64,000 nt of DNA, from NCBI GenBank assembly GCA_014607495.2, contig CP053156.1:10416001-10480000 (forward strand), in the 5' to 3' direction. Each line of letters opens with the position of its first letter. Within the stretch, counting starts at the first letter, position 1. The notes beneath the pieces were generated by a model, which was given only the letters and a program-made list of their open reading frames with translations, did not search any database and was not told the DNA's origin. The position numbers and the translations under genes are program-made. Source of the stretch: Carposina sasakii (taxonomy: Eukaryota > Arthropoda > Insecta > Lepidoptera > Carposinidae). Shown piece after piece: positions 44,181 to 56,501 of this stretch.

Positions 44181-44650
44181 TTTTGGTCGTCAACGTTCCC
44201 GAAAACTACGGAATCTCCTCATCATCACGATCATTTTTCTCCATAGAAGCATACCTGGGAAGTGTCAGGTTTCCAAAATATTAGGGTCCAAAGTTGAGTA
44301 AATAGACTGCGTTTTTCTGCATAAATGACGATTTTTTCACGAAAAATAATTAACATCTGTCTATAAAAAACTAACATAAACACTGACACTATAAATCGCA
44401 CGACCAAGGTGCATTTTTTTTGGCATAAACTTACTTTATTTAGTATAGAGTATACCCTTCTTAAATTAAAGTCTAGGATGTTAGTTTTTTTATAGACAGA
44501 TATTAATTATTTTTCTGAAAAAATCCTGCTACGCGCGTCTATGTGCATTTATGCAGAAAAAGCAGTCTATTTACTCAACTATATTTTGGAAACCAGACAC
44601 TTAGGTATGCTTCCATATATCGTGTTATATGACGACCAAAAATAATATTA
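44181..44650. mobile_element. Two family B MITEs in tail-to-tail inverted arrangement
   Basis: A plus-oriented copy (44181-44466) is followed within ~10 bp by a minus-oriented partial copy (44475-44650). Shared words such as 'gaaaccagacac' and 'atctgtctataaaaa' appear inverted. The left terminal repeat of the first copy is truncated. Confidence 0.78.
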
Positions 44651-46129
44651 TATTTACAGTCATTATTCGTTTTATATCAGAAATATCGGAAATTCGAACA
44701 AGCGCTTATAATAGAAAATTTTGAATCAAATTCAAATAACCTATGGTCCAATCCAATAGACATAGTTCTAAGTCTTACTACATTTGTAACTATATAGGTA
44801 GTTCTATTAATAGCAGTTAGTTAACTTCCATGAACAATTGTAAGTCAAAAGCTCCATTATTTACGATTGCAAAATATTGTTAATATTAATATGAAGTAAA
44901 ATCATACGGTCAAATAAAATGTTGGTTTTGTCATAAAGAAGTACTGACCGACCAGTTCTCCTAGATTTCGTCTTTAGGCGATCATGAACAATATTCGTTT
45001 CACGTTGCCCAAGCTCCGAAACGCCAGACCGTAACAAATATAGAAAGCGTAAAAATCATAATCGATACTTATATTTTCACATACATTCATGACGAATAAA
45101 TGATTTAATTTCTTAAAATGACGAATGTTGCGCCTAAAAAGCACGTAAAAAGCTAACTGTGGAACCGTCTAAAGAAATGAAAGGGATTTAGTTGTCAGTT
45201 AAGAATTACTCCATTATCTGAGTCTATATTGGCTATGTCTCTACACTGTATACTCAATGCAACAAGCTTGTGCACTCACATTGCGGGCTGCGCTTACCGC
45301 GAAAGGGATTTAGTTAGACGCCTTCCAGACTATTTAAATGTACCGATGTGAAAGCGACACGACATACGATTGGTTACGCATTTAACGATCTATGCTTTTG
45401 GAAGTTTTTCTTACAATGTCATCTTGTGTATAACCATAATCCGATTCTAGACTAGACAATCCTTAATTATTAGACAAATCACAGAAATTCCGTGGACTAT
45501 CTATCTTGGCGGGTATAATGCGTGTCTATTAGATTAGACTAGCCTTAACCGTATTAAATTATTTTGTGTTTTTAAAAAGTAATTCGCTTCGTTAAGATTA
45601 TGATATCATGCAGCTAGAGTTGCACTTCGCTAAGTAAAATGGTCTTCAAAATGGTTAAGACTGTCTTCTAGCAATATTCTTTTTATATATTTTTATCTGT
45701 TATGCAACGGTTTATGCAAGTATTTACACTACATTTATCCTATTCATAGGTATTTGGTACGTCATCATCTTATCTGTGCAATTGACGTAATACCCGTAAA
45801 CGTAATTATTGATACGAGTATACAATTCAGTTTTACACATATTAATCATCTTGTTGCCCTTGCCGCCTATGAAATGACATCATTATTAACAATCTATTGA
45901 TGTCTCTGGAATATTTTAGCACACAGCGGTCGCGAGTATGACGGAATAAAAACTAATATCTGTCTCGTGCTGAAATGTGTCTCAATACCTCATCGGAAAG
46001 TAATTATTGCTTCGTACCGAGCCTCTACAAGACAGTCCCGTTTCCGCTTCGTTCTAGCTAAAAAAATTGCCGAGTGGCCCTCCTCTATATGATTTTATGT
46101 ACGGATTTTAATATTAAAGCGTTACAAGG

Positions 46130-46230
46130 CGTGACTTAGGCTACTTTTATTCCCGAAATTCCCATGGGAACTGGAAATAACGGGAAGTTAAAAATTCACG
46201 CAGACGAAGTCGCGGGCGGCCGCATAGATT
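46130..46230 (+). mobile_element. Helitron-like 3' part
   Basis: GACTTAGGCTACTTTTATTC, 'ttcacgcagacgaagtcgcg' and GGCGGCCGCATAG; the end is mutated from CTAG to ATAG. A 30-bp remnant of the same type is at 46715-46745. Confidence 0.5.
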
Positions 46231-46755
46231 CTAACATTTATAATTGATTTATTTTAGATCTTTAATACTCATCTTATTCATAAGTGGAATTGAGGAGGAT
46301 ATTAATAAAGTTTAAGTGCCTACCGATTTACATGCAAATATAGTTAAATTCTAGGACGCACATTATATTGGTAGTAAAGTTACGAGCACTAAACTGCTGG
46401 CCGAAGCACACGTTTTCAATATATCTAAGACCAATTTAGATAAAGGTGAGCTAAAGATACCTTTTACACTAGAATTTAAAACGTATCCGGGGCGTCCTCC
46501 TTAGGTATTGTACGTTTAAAATGAAATTGCTACAAAGTTAGAGTTGACCTTGTGCAAGTCTCATCAATATCTTTCTGTCCTTAGCCCGTCATTCATTCTG
46601 TACAAGAAATAACTTCAGTGGTACAGGTCCGTGCGTGACTGAGATCGAAACCAACGCCTTTCAACGGAAAGGCGTACGTCGTTATCACCTTGTGAAAGGC
46701 TGGCTTCGCATAATAATTCTGAAGTTCAGACGGACGAAGTCATGGTCCAGAACAT

Positions 46756-47114
46756 ACAGGGTGATTTTTGGTCGTCAACGTTTCATCGTCACGATCATTT
46801 TTCTCCATGGAAGCATACCTGGGAAGTGTCTGGTTTCCTAAATATTAGGGTCCAAAGTTGAGTAAATAGACTGCGTTTTTCTGCATAAATGCACATAGAC
46901 GCGTGTAGCGCGTGACGCGTATAATTAATATCTGTCTATGAAAAAACTAGCATAAACACTGGACACTATAAATTTCGCCCAATCAAACAATGAAAAAAAA
47001 ATATTTCAAAAAATTTACATCGTTTCCCAGCATTTTTTTGGGCATAAACTTACTTTATTTGATGTATAGAGTACGTACCCTTCGTTAAGGGTGGCAACGA
47101 AAAACATCCTGTAT
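46756..47114 (+). mobile_element. MITE family B, both ends present
   Basis: From ACAGGGTGATTTTTGGTCGT to CGAAAAACATCCTGTA, with a small internal deletion near 'caacgtttcatcgtc'. Confidence 0.82.
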
Positions 47115-47449
47115 ATTATAGGAAGATCGGCAAAACGATACAGAATTACGACACAAACTTTTATTTTCACTAGATAGAGTGGAAATAGAATGGAATTCGA
47201 TTTTTCCATCGATAAAGTTTGAATGCAAAAGTTTTGCCAGTGATGTACGAGCTTCGTAATCCTGTAGCAAGGGCATAAAAATCTATTGAAAATCTTGTTA
47301 TGGATCTTATTAAACAAACGAATCTTATTACAACGAACATAAAAGATTAAAAATAAAATGAACGTTCGAACGTAATTGCTCGTTGGTGACTGGTAGTCGT
47401 AAGATAAGGTGGGAAGAGAAATAAAAGGATATATAGTTACTTAGTTTGT

Positions 47450-47575
47450 CTGGGCCATGGAGAAGGTATAAAAGAGGAGCAGCGGCTAAGTATATTTTCA
47501 TACAAAAATAGTGTGCCACTAAGCGGGGGTGAAGTATGGGACGAGGGGAGCATCCTAACACTGCACTGTAGCTCT
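47450..47575 (+). promoter_or_regulatory. TATA-box region, plus orientation
   Basis: GAAGGTATAAAAGAGGAGCA (47463-47482) follows TCTGGGCCATGGA. Nearly the same block, inverted, lies at 48355-48392. Probably the promoter of a retroelement long terminal repeat rather than of a cellular gene. Confidence 0.35.
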
Positions 47576-48192
47576 GCCCATTTACATAGAAACCACCTTG
47601 TAGTGACTAGCCAAACTACTTGCTCATTATCAATATGGTTCAACATTATGTTTTTACTAGTGCAATTAGTCATCACTAGGTGGCAATACTATACTAAGTT
47701 TCAGTAATGAGGTCCCCTGATAAAAGCGCTAGTGTCTTTGTAATTTTAATGCTGTTTCATAATATCTTATTTAAGTTCCAAAAAAATCGTAGCAGTTCGT
47801 TATAAAACGGGTTATAGTAACTACTCGGCCACACACTAAGTATACTTTACCACTATTTGTCACAACTGTTTGTCTATCGCACGCTAGATGTCGCGATAAT
47901 TATTACGTACTACGTACTTAAATTTTAGAGGGTAAAGATACTTATTTAACACTGAAATAGAAAAATAGAATTGGTAAAAAGTAAAATAACATGATTCAAC
48001 AATAATATTTTACAATTTTGAGAATTTATCTTGTGGGAGATAGCATAAATAATATGTAGGGTAGGCCAATTGTCACATTTAAATAGAGAAAATCTAGTCA
48101 AAAAAAATAAAAAAAAGTGTGAAAAGGTACCTCTTTTGAACCTTTCCCTTGTTTTCCCGAGTCACTCAAACACCCAGGAATACAACGCTTCA

Positions 48193-48398
48193 TGTTTGGT
48201 TCTTTAAGATAAATTAAAAACTTTATTTCGTACACAATTTAATTTCGGAGCATAAGCGTGTGGCTACAGCTACTGCGTTACACTGGCTCTGAAGCTCCGC
48301 CCCTATCATGACGTCATGGCCTCACGATTGCCACACGACTCAGTTCATAGTCCCACCTCCTCTTTTATACCTTCTTCATGGTCTGGGAATTTTCCACA
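48193..48398 (-). mobile_element. Possible solo LTR with TATA box and polyadenylation signal
   Basis: On the minus strand this runs TGTGGAAAATTCCCAGACCA ... GGTATAAAAGAGGAG ... ACGAAATAAAG ... CCAAACA. It would be a 206-bp LTR with TG...CA ends, TATA box (about 48370) and AATAAA (about 48217). I do not see a flanking duplication or internal retroviral genes, so the boundaries are tentative. Confidence 0.35.
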
Positions 48399-48619
48399 CC
48401 TCTTAATTCATATATATCAGCAGTGTAAAGATAACTCTCGCTTCCCCATTGGATATAGTTATATTATTATTTGAGGGCATGGATGGGTTTTATAAGTTAA
48501 AGCAAGGTCAATGAGGAGCAATTCAGTTATGAATGAAGATACTGACCCTTAAATAATCTTTCATTGAGTAAAAAACTCACACAAAGTTTAAATGCGAAAA
48601 CCTATTGGTGCAGTTACTA

Positions 48620-49000
48620 TAGGGTTGCCATTTCAAAACTTTGAAAACCAGGATTTGAGGAAGAAATAGCAGGACATTTCGATTAAAAGCCAGGACTATA
48701 CATGTGCGAGCCCAGTGACAATTAATACGATTGGACGGAGTTAGTGGCGTGCGAATTTCAAAACATAGGTCTATAAAACATTCAGTACCGGTGACTACGT
48801 ATTTGCTTCTTTTAGGCTTTCTAGAGGTGCCGCTGATGCTTATTTGCCCTATGTTGGCACCCTTAGAAAATCTGCCGACAGCGAATGTGTCAGGACTTTA
48901 AAACTCAGGACGATGCTTAAAAACTATCCAGGACAGCCCAGGACACCCCAAAAGCATGTCATGGGAATGTCTTGGGAAAACAGGACGATTGGCAACCCTA
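48620..49000. mobile_element. hAT-type element with 8-bp target duplication
   Basis: Ends TAGGGTTGCCA / TGGCAACCCTA bound 381 bp, flanked by AGTTACTA on both sides (48612-48619 and 49001-49008). The interior has repeated 'caggac' / 'ccaggacagccc' words. The 90-codon plus-strand frame 48844-49116 crosses the right end and is an artefact. Same terminal type as 14004-14328 but a different interior. Confidence 0.88.
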
Positions 49001-50629
49001 AGTTACTACAGAATATGTGCCGTCGTCCCGTCGCGGTCGTCTGGCGTCGTCGTGCGTACTTGTACAGTACATTCAATGAGAAAAGTTTGAGTGCGACCCG
49101 GGAATACTGGCAGTAAAGCGAAATAGTTTACAAATGACTAAAATAAACCGGAATCTAGTGTTTTTCAACATTTGATGGATATAGCTTAGTGGTTCTGTTG
49201 TGCAGTTATTTTCTCTTAAGATCTCTCTAAGATCTTATTATTTGTTGTACACACACACAAAATATAATTTACAATATAAAGTAAGAGATGCATGTACCTA
49301 CTAATGGCAAGCTTGGCAAGATCTTTGTCTTTACAAGCATACTTGGGTATTGGTTTATATGGTATCAATAAAGTATTCTAATTTGGAATTTGGAGGATTA
49401 TATTTTTTTGCAACTCTAGACACTAAAATATTCACTTTACAGTTACTGGCTAGGAAAATACTAGATAATGTACACATTCAATATATTTGAACTTCAACTA
49501 TCGTTCTCAAATATGTAGGAACCTCTGCAGGTTGTTTGTAGAGACGGGTAAGGAAATATCTAAGAGTTTTGGATTCTCTCTCTCTACATATACTAAAATA
49601 TTTTGGTAAAAAAAATGAGCAACTTTTTACTTGATATGATTTTGAATTGAGCTTTTAATTATTGCGATAATGAAAGGCATTGTAAAACTGATATGGACAC
49701 CTAAAATACCAGCATTGTACCTAACACGATCCAAACAACCGCAATGCAGCGTAAAGTAGCAGATCAAACCTATAGTGAGTCACATGAATGTCCAATGCAA
49801 TTTATTGGCGCGGAAAGCATACATTGCGTGACATCAAATATAAATGTATTTTAGGTGCAAATAATAACGCTTCTGATATCTGATCACACATAAAAGTACT
49901 CGCTCAACGTTTCAGTATTCGACTGGTTGTCATTTACACCTTGTATATAATATAATATGTCTTCATAACAGCGAAGGCATTTATTATGAAGGTTACCCAG
50001 AACACATTTTAATCTATAAATTACCATTTGCCTGTACCAAAATCTAAGTCAAATGTTATTGCGTGCACTAAATTCGTTTATCTGTCTGTGACCTTTTACG
50101 AATATGATTTTTTATTGTTGAAATATTTCATACAACATTACTTTAATGACTTTAGATATTTTAATGTGAGAGAATATTTAAAATGTCAAGAGAAATAGTA
50201 TCTTCACCTGTTATTTTGTGAATGTATTCAGTGAATATCAACTAACCATGAGAATATGATAAATATAGGTAATGTATTAATTATTATTATTTATATCTAC
50301 TTTCTACATTTTCCACTATTTGCAAGCAGCCGGTTCACGCAAGATACTATGTCACACTGTCGCAGATAATGGATTTTTAGTATATAGAATAAATAGATTG
50401 CATAGGACTAGGGCGCCATAAGTCACTGAGACATAAAGATTTACGGCGTAGGTGGTAATAATGTAACATATAAAACACTAGAAATAGCTCAGGTGAAACA
50501 GCCCTTGACTGAAGTAAGTAATGAAATACAGCTTTGATGTTCTTATAAAGCGATTAAGCACGTTGTTTTCTTCTCTGGATTCAATTAAACACCCACCAAT
50601 AAAAAAACATCAAAATAATCGTCATCTTA

Positions 50630-50790
50630 CAAAATTGCATCAAAGATTGTGCATATGTCATAAGACTCGACAAGGAACTCGAGCATCCTCCCAGGCGATT
50701 AGCTAGCAAATTGCAACTGAACATTTACATGCTGAACGTAGCTGTTCGTAGCAATTCCGGATACCCCATTTTTGGTACACAACGTATCTA
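50630..50790 (+). repeat. Repeat G, partial
   Basis: GCATATGTCATAAGACTCGA, GATTAGCTAGCAAATTGCAA and 'ccggataccccatttttgg'. Confidence 0.6.
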
Positions 50791-50849
50791 TGCGTGTAAT
50801 AAGGATTATTCAAAGAAATTATTGTTTACCTATTTATACCACTAGATCA

Positions 50850-51108
50850 TTCACTATGGGTGCGCCCACCACCGGGCCCTACACCCTCCACTGACCCTCG
50901 GATCTGATAACTCATAACTGCGAAAACAGGCACTTGCACTAACTACAATCGCCACGAGAAACCAGACCCGAGCACCCAGCATGCAAGACGATACATTGCA
51001 CTATTCCGAAATCAAAAACTAGATAAATAATCTACATATGTTTCGCCAACAACCGTGGCATCCTCAGGATTATAGAAATTAGTAAATTAGTAAACCACTA
51101 ATTATTCA
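50850..51108 (-). mobile_element. ~260-bp retroposon, copy 2, with 12-bp target duplication
   Basis: An inverted, near-identical copy of 585-848. The flanks are identical: ACCACTAGATCA at 50838-50849 and 51109-51120, a length typical of LINE-mediated insertion. The 3' end (minus strand ...GCGCACCCATAGTGAA) has a short TGAA-type tail rather than poly(A). Confidence 0.85.
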
Positions 51109-51196
51109 ACCACTAGATCAACCAAGTTTACGGAAAAGCAGTCCTTCGAGGCTAGGACTTAGAAAAAGAAAAAGGCAACATACTACTCAAGGCATC

Positions 51197-51635
51197 CGGA
51201 GTATTTCACTGACTACATTGTTAGAACTAGGCATGGGTTAATCATATCCGGAAAAGGATTGAACATGTAGTATATCACCCCGACTAAGGATATATATCCT
51301 TTTAATATATCCAATCCGCGTGCATATCGAAGAGATTTAAGTGAAGCGAGATATGACTGGGATTGGTTTGGTTAACTAACAGATCAACTCCGCCATATCC
51401 GGGAATGAAGAGATTACCGAGATTGGGATGATCTATCCAAATAATAATTAGAAAAGGCAGTCCTACACTCTATTGAGGCGGAATGAATAGAAAGGACTAA
51501 ACGGTATGCCTGTCGCTCGTGAAAAACTCGTGAAACAATGCGTTACTGCGATAGTAATTCCGTCTCGCTCACTTACTATCTTCGGCTCAAGGCGGATATA
51601 GGATATCTTTCGGAGTATTTCACTGATATAGTTGT
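51197..51635. repeat. Direct repeats flanking a 415-bp segment
   Basis: CGGAGTATTTCACTGA occurs at 51197 and 51612, and GTTAGAACTRGG-type words follow each (51219 and about 51655). The spacer has 'aaggatatatatcctttt' and many ATATCCG words. Could be a composite insertion; class unknown. Confidence 0.45.
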
Positions 51636-52494
51636 GTCCGGAGTTACATGTTAGTTAGAACTGGGAGCAGCTACATATCAAATTTATACACATCCCGTTT
51701 TTCTTTTTTTGATATAATCAGAAAGAGCTTATTTCTGTGCTATTCTCTGGACATTCTATTTTCTATGTGATCACAGAAGAGTTATGTATTTATTAACAAC
51801 TGTAATAACCTGTGCATCACAAATAAACTATTTGATTTGATTTGATTTTAAAAACTTGTTTAACGCTAGCTCACACTTTGACACGGTTTTCTCTGAATAC
51901 CATCAACCCTCAGAGCGTTAAAGGATTAACGCATTAATTGAGTTACCGTTTTAGGAAAACATTACTTTGACAAGACTGTTCGTACAAGTTTGTTAACTGC
52001 TTTCTTTGAAACTTCGAGAACGGTTAACAAGAACAAATATAAATACAGGGAAGAAGATATAACTTTCGCAAGAAAAATATGAGTGGATAGAACAATATAA
52101 CGAGTAATACTATAGCTTGGATAGTAAGTTGTTTGAAAGTTTTTTTTTAGTACACAGACATGTCATTAACTGAAGCGTTTTGTTCAAGTTCGACCAAGCG
52201 GTTTTGTTTTGTAAGTCGTGTTTGACGCCTGACTATTACGAACAATAGTTAAAGCTCTTCGTTTACTTGGTTTTCATCAGACTCGCTTCTGAGAAATAAA
52301 TTTGGTGAATTTGCGTCTTCTTGCTGTTTCATTTTACTATTTTCTTTTTCAGGTAATTTATATTAATGGATGCAATTATCATTAAAATCATTAAATGCTT
52401 TTTTCTAAGTATATTTTATCATTCTTCTATGCTGCTCTGGGAGTGAAAAAAAGTATAATACTACAACTGCTTCTCTTCCCGGGTATACTGTACA

Positions 52495-52690
52495 AGTCAG
52501 TAGAGGGACAAGAGGGTCTTGGTGTTTTGTAGGCGATGTGCTGACCCCCTTTCACTACTAACCGAACTTGTACATCTCAACTATATCGTCAAAATTGGTC
52601 AGAAGTGGCACAATGTGGCTCTATCGGCCCTTGGTGCTCTGCCTACCCCGGGAGGGATAAGGGCGTGATTATATGTTTGTACCTAGTATG
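52495..52690 (-). repeat. Repeat D, inverted copy
   Basis: Reverse complement of 31970-32135: GTGCTCTGCCTACCCCGGGA, GGATAAGGGCGTGATTATAT and GCTGACCCCCTTTCACTACT. Confidence 0.65.
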
Positions 52691-53709
52691 TATATTTTAT
52701 CATTCATATTAAACACTATGGGGCCTTGCTAGTAAAAAGTTTAAAAATAGACATAAGAGCTTAATTTGAGAGATATTCCATATATTTTTCTGTCGAAAGT
52801 ACCTAATATAAATAAATAAATATCGAGTCAGATTTGACTTTACTCTATGAAAAAAAAAAAAAATCCCCGACATTTCTTTAACTTATTTCAATGATTTGAA
52901 TGAATAAGACAGTACAAATTTCAACTTTGTACAACGAAATATTTCTGAAAGAAACTTTCTAGGTATAAGCTTTCTTGGACAAAGCCAGTTCACAATTGAA
53001 AATCAATACGCTTCCCTAGCCCATGTTTTATCCCAGTGCCTAAAATGCAAATGAAGGTTCGGTTTTTTCTTTGTACCTATCAATTTGGGTCGTAGTGAAA
53101 TTGAAAATATCTACATTATATCCGTGAACGGGAGATTTTTTATGAATATTATTTTGCAATATGTTTAAGTGGAAAGGTGTCTATTTATGAAAATAGTTTG
53201 TTAAAAATTGACGGACAGGCAAAGTTTTAAAGGTTGAAAGTAAAAGACATTGTTGAACATACAATTTATATTATGAATCTTTCTCCAGTAATAATGACGT
53301 AAACAAAACACAATCTAGGAAATTTTTCTTTGACGTTTCAGGTGCAAATTACTAAACTTTTTGACTTGCTTCATTTTATATTCCCTAAGCATTAATATCA
53401 AAGTTATTAGGACTGTGTGATTTTTTTTTCTAACGCCCAGTGACGTTTTGTGGTTTACTGTATTTTTAAAATTAGAAGTGCTTCTAATTAAGGAAACAAG
53501 AAAATCACATTAAGTACAGAGTACAGAGAAAATAAAACATAAATGTTTTCTACTAACTAGTAGAAACTCTGTGTCGGCAGATATTTGCTTAATTCGAAAC
53601 AAAGAAGTCATATATACAGCTCTATCAATTCTATACCACTAAGTCATGTAACAATCCTTATTTTTCTATTTCGCTTTTTCACGAGCAGAATATAGTAGTA
53701 TACTACTTA

Positions 53710-53841
53710 GGCTGCCCTTCCACAAGAAATGTTCTATGCTACGATGTTATGAATGCGTGTACTATCTAGCAATACATATTGGTACATGATTGGTTGATAT
53801 CAAACGCATCTATAGCAACGTAGCATAGTGGAAATGCAGTC
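53710..53841. mobile_element. 132-bp MITE with TTA duplication (PIF/Harbinger-like)
   Basis: Arms GGCTGCCCTTCCACAAGAAA and TCTATGCTACG pair with CGTAGCATAGTGGAAATGCA and GTC at the right. TTA lies on both sides (53707-53709 and 53842-53844). Confidence 0.75.
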
Positions 53842-53989
53842 TTAAGGGTGCAGGTCTACTTAAGTCAGTGTATACTTATATTCCTCGGTCGTCCACACAT
53901 ACCTACATAAGTATTGAGCGTTAGTAAGTGGGAGTAATACCAATTGCTGGTTGCTAAGTAAATTCTGATCTATGACATTATTATCTGCC

Positions 53990-54120
53990 TCGGAGCCGAC
54001 TTTTTCAATGGTTAGATAGCCTGTCTGAAGCTGTCTCTATCTTCATCAAGTTTTAAAGAAAGACAGCATCAAATTTATCCTTCATATAGGCAATAAGACA
54101 TTTGGATAAATCGGCCTTTA
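53990..54120. mobile_element. MITE family C, diverged copy
   Basis: GGAGCCGACTTTTTCAATGG, 'ttagatagcctgtctgaagc' and TGGATAAATCGGCCTTTAAA. Confidence 0.6.
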
Positions 54121-54692
54121 AATTTTTGCAGTCATTTTTCATGAGAATCACATATATCAATAAATGATCACATGGCTCTAGACGTTGCTCCGTCTGACCT
54201 TCGTGATTTTGACACCTGTCATCATAACTCAAAAACATAAGAACTTGATTAAACGCCAGGAAGTATTTAGTCAATTGTTATTTTTTGCTAAACTTAAGCT
54301 GTACTCCTACATAAAAGGCCTTTGTTTAGTTTTTTTTCATTTGGCATTTGAATGGGAATGAAGTGTGAATTAAATCATTATCGAATTATGTAGTTTGTAC
54401 ATTAGTAACAGTGTTATTTATAACAATGTAAAAAACTTATGGTAAATATAAAAAAGTACATACCTATTACTAGGTACCTATGTGAAAAATAGTTTTTCTT
54501 TGTTTTTTCATAAAATTGGAGGCTAAAAATTACTATAATTCAATCGAAGAATCAAAAGAAGCCGCTACAATCCAGATTAAATAAACTTAAGAAACAACAT
54601 TTAGTAAGTATACGTAATCAGTTTTTATAAGGTAATGGGAAATATGGGAATTCTAAATAAAATTTACGCGGACGGTGTGGGTGTGCGCTGTT

Positions 54693-54785
54693 TGCATACA
54701 ACCCTCCTGTGCTGAATGTGGATGTAAGGCTTCCTTCATGATTCAGCAGTTCTGGCTACCCCATTGTGGAACACAGCCCTATAAT
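54693..54785 (+). repeat. Repeat G, 3' part
   Basis: AAGGCTTCCTTCATGATTCA and GTTCTGGCTACCCCATTGTG ... GAACACAGCC. Confidence 0.6.
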
Positions 54786-55209
54786 AGGTACATATGTATG
54801 TAACTATATTTAGCCTTGTGTTAATCAACATTTCCGTACATTTTTATTTCTTCATTCTTTCATAATCCAAGTTTTATATCTTTGATTAGACTCCGGGAAC
54901 ATTGTAGCAGTTGTTTACGATGGCCAGTTTATGGCGGGTTTCTCCCCGGTAACGTCCGGGAATGAAGCCGCGAATATTTTGGTACCAGGTAATGGTATTA
55001 ACCGGTTTAATCTGTATTTTTAAATGAAACCAATGTGAAAATTGTTGTTGAATAAAATTGCTGTGAGGTCGGATCATAAATCGGAAATCGGATTTATATT
55101 TTTTATGCCGACAGTTAGAGAGAAGTTACTAGACATTTTACTATTTTAAACGACTTGTTTTTTTTGGTCTGTCATCATTTCGGGTTTAACAATCCATTCT
55201 CTATTTGAG

Positions 55210-55335
55210 TAAAGGTCGATTTTTCCAATGGTCACAGTGAAGGATAAAGCTAATGCTGACTTTCTCTAAAGCTTGAATAAAATAGAGACAGCATCTATTA
55301 TACTTCAGATAGGCTCTCTGACCATTGGCCATAAG
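55210..55335. mobile_element. MITE family C, diverged copy
   Basis: AGGTCGATTTTTCCAATGGT, 'acttcagataggctctctga' and CCATTGGCCATAAG. Confidence 0.55.
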
Positions 55336-55444
55336 TAATTATTTTTCTTTATCATAGAAAGACCGGCGATCCAAATAAGTTTATAACGACCTAGACAACT
55401 TTGGAGTACGAAACATTTGAACATACTTATTCACACAACTACGT

Positions 55445-55840
55445 GCCTAAACTAAGGTAGTGAGAACTGCAGTGCCACAGAGATCCATGTCACATAGGAG
55501 ACATTTAGCAATGCGAGGACAGATGTTAATGACAAGTTGCTAGCTTATACAGTATGTAACAGAAAGGGTATGTTAAGCGAAAAGCTATGTAAACAACCCA
55601 CCATGGAGAACTTATTTCCAAAATTTGGGACCCGAAATCGCATATTTATTTTTCAAGATTGTATGAACATTCCTGAGTTGTGTAGGAATTCTCCATACTA
55701 ACTGGAAAAATAAACATGTGATTTCAAGTCTGAAATTTTGTGGGTAGGTTCCTTTTAGTGGGCTATTTATATAGCTTTTCGCTTAACATATCCTTTTTGT
55801 TACACCCTGTAGAGAGAATACCAAAATTCCTTAGCTCAAC
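55445..55840 (-). repeat. Repeat G interrupted by a MITE
   Basis: Inverted repeat G at 55445-55549 (GCAATGCGAGGACAGATGTT, ATGACAAGTTGCTAGCTTA) resumes at 55810 with TAGAGAGAATACCAAAATTC and CTTAGCTCAACTCT. The family A element sits exactly between. Confidence 0.75.
55550..55809. mobile_element. MITE family A nested in repeat G
   Basis: CAGTATGTAACAGAAAGGGT ... CTTTTTGTTACACCCTG, flanked by TA (55548-55549 and 55810-55811), splitting repeat G at a TA. Confidence 0.85.
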
Positions 55841-56103
55841 TCTGAATGAAACAGTTAATCTTTAAAAAATCGCGAATTTGATCTTGAACTGTAGTATTGC
55901 AATTGTAAGTCAGTCTTATTGCGAAAGCACACAGTATCAAACTGTAACAAAATGGTAAACTGGTTTAAATCAATGCCAGCGGATTCAAGCATCCATTGAA
56001 CGAAAATAATGCACTTGCTGATAACTACAACGAGCTTTCAATCTGATGCCGACCTTCTAGGATGTCTGGTCTGGCACATTTCAATAACATCTGTAAATGT
56101 ATA

Positions 56104-56175
56104 CAGGCTGTAAAAGAAGGTTTATGTTGAACAGCATGCTATGAAAAATCTCTTAAAAAAGCTCTCTATTCGAGA
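56104..56175 (+). mobile_element. MITE family A fragment
   Basis: CAGGCTGTAAAAGAAGGTTT, 'atgttgaacagcatgctatg' only. Confidence 0.5.
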
Positions 56176-56501
56176 ACCCGAAAGACAGAAAAAAAAAATT
56201 TTTTTAAATGTTGTTTTGAAGAATACTATCGGCAATATTTTTTTTTTAATTTTTAACAAAACTTCTACTTGTACAGATTACTTTATATTAACCTAACTAT
56301 ATATCAGTTCAAATTTAGTAGCAGAGTGTTGCAGTACTCGTATACATAGATACTTACTAATATATCCTACCTGTATATTTCACACACAGTACTATTTAGA
56401 TAGCCATCAGATGATTACAATTTCGCATCTTAGATGTAGGATAAAGTCTGCTCATTCTAATATTAATTTAATGTATACCAATCATGGCAGATTTTGTTAT
56501 A

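Noticed and set aside
48844..49116. 90-codon plus-strand frame
   Set aside because: It crosses the right end of a hAT element with clear boundaries.
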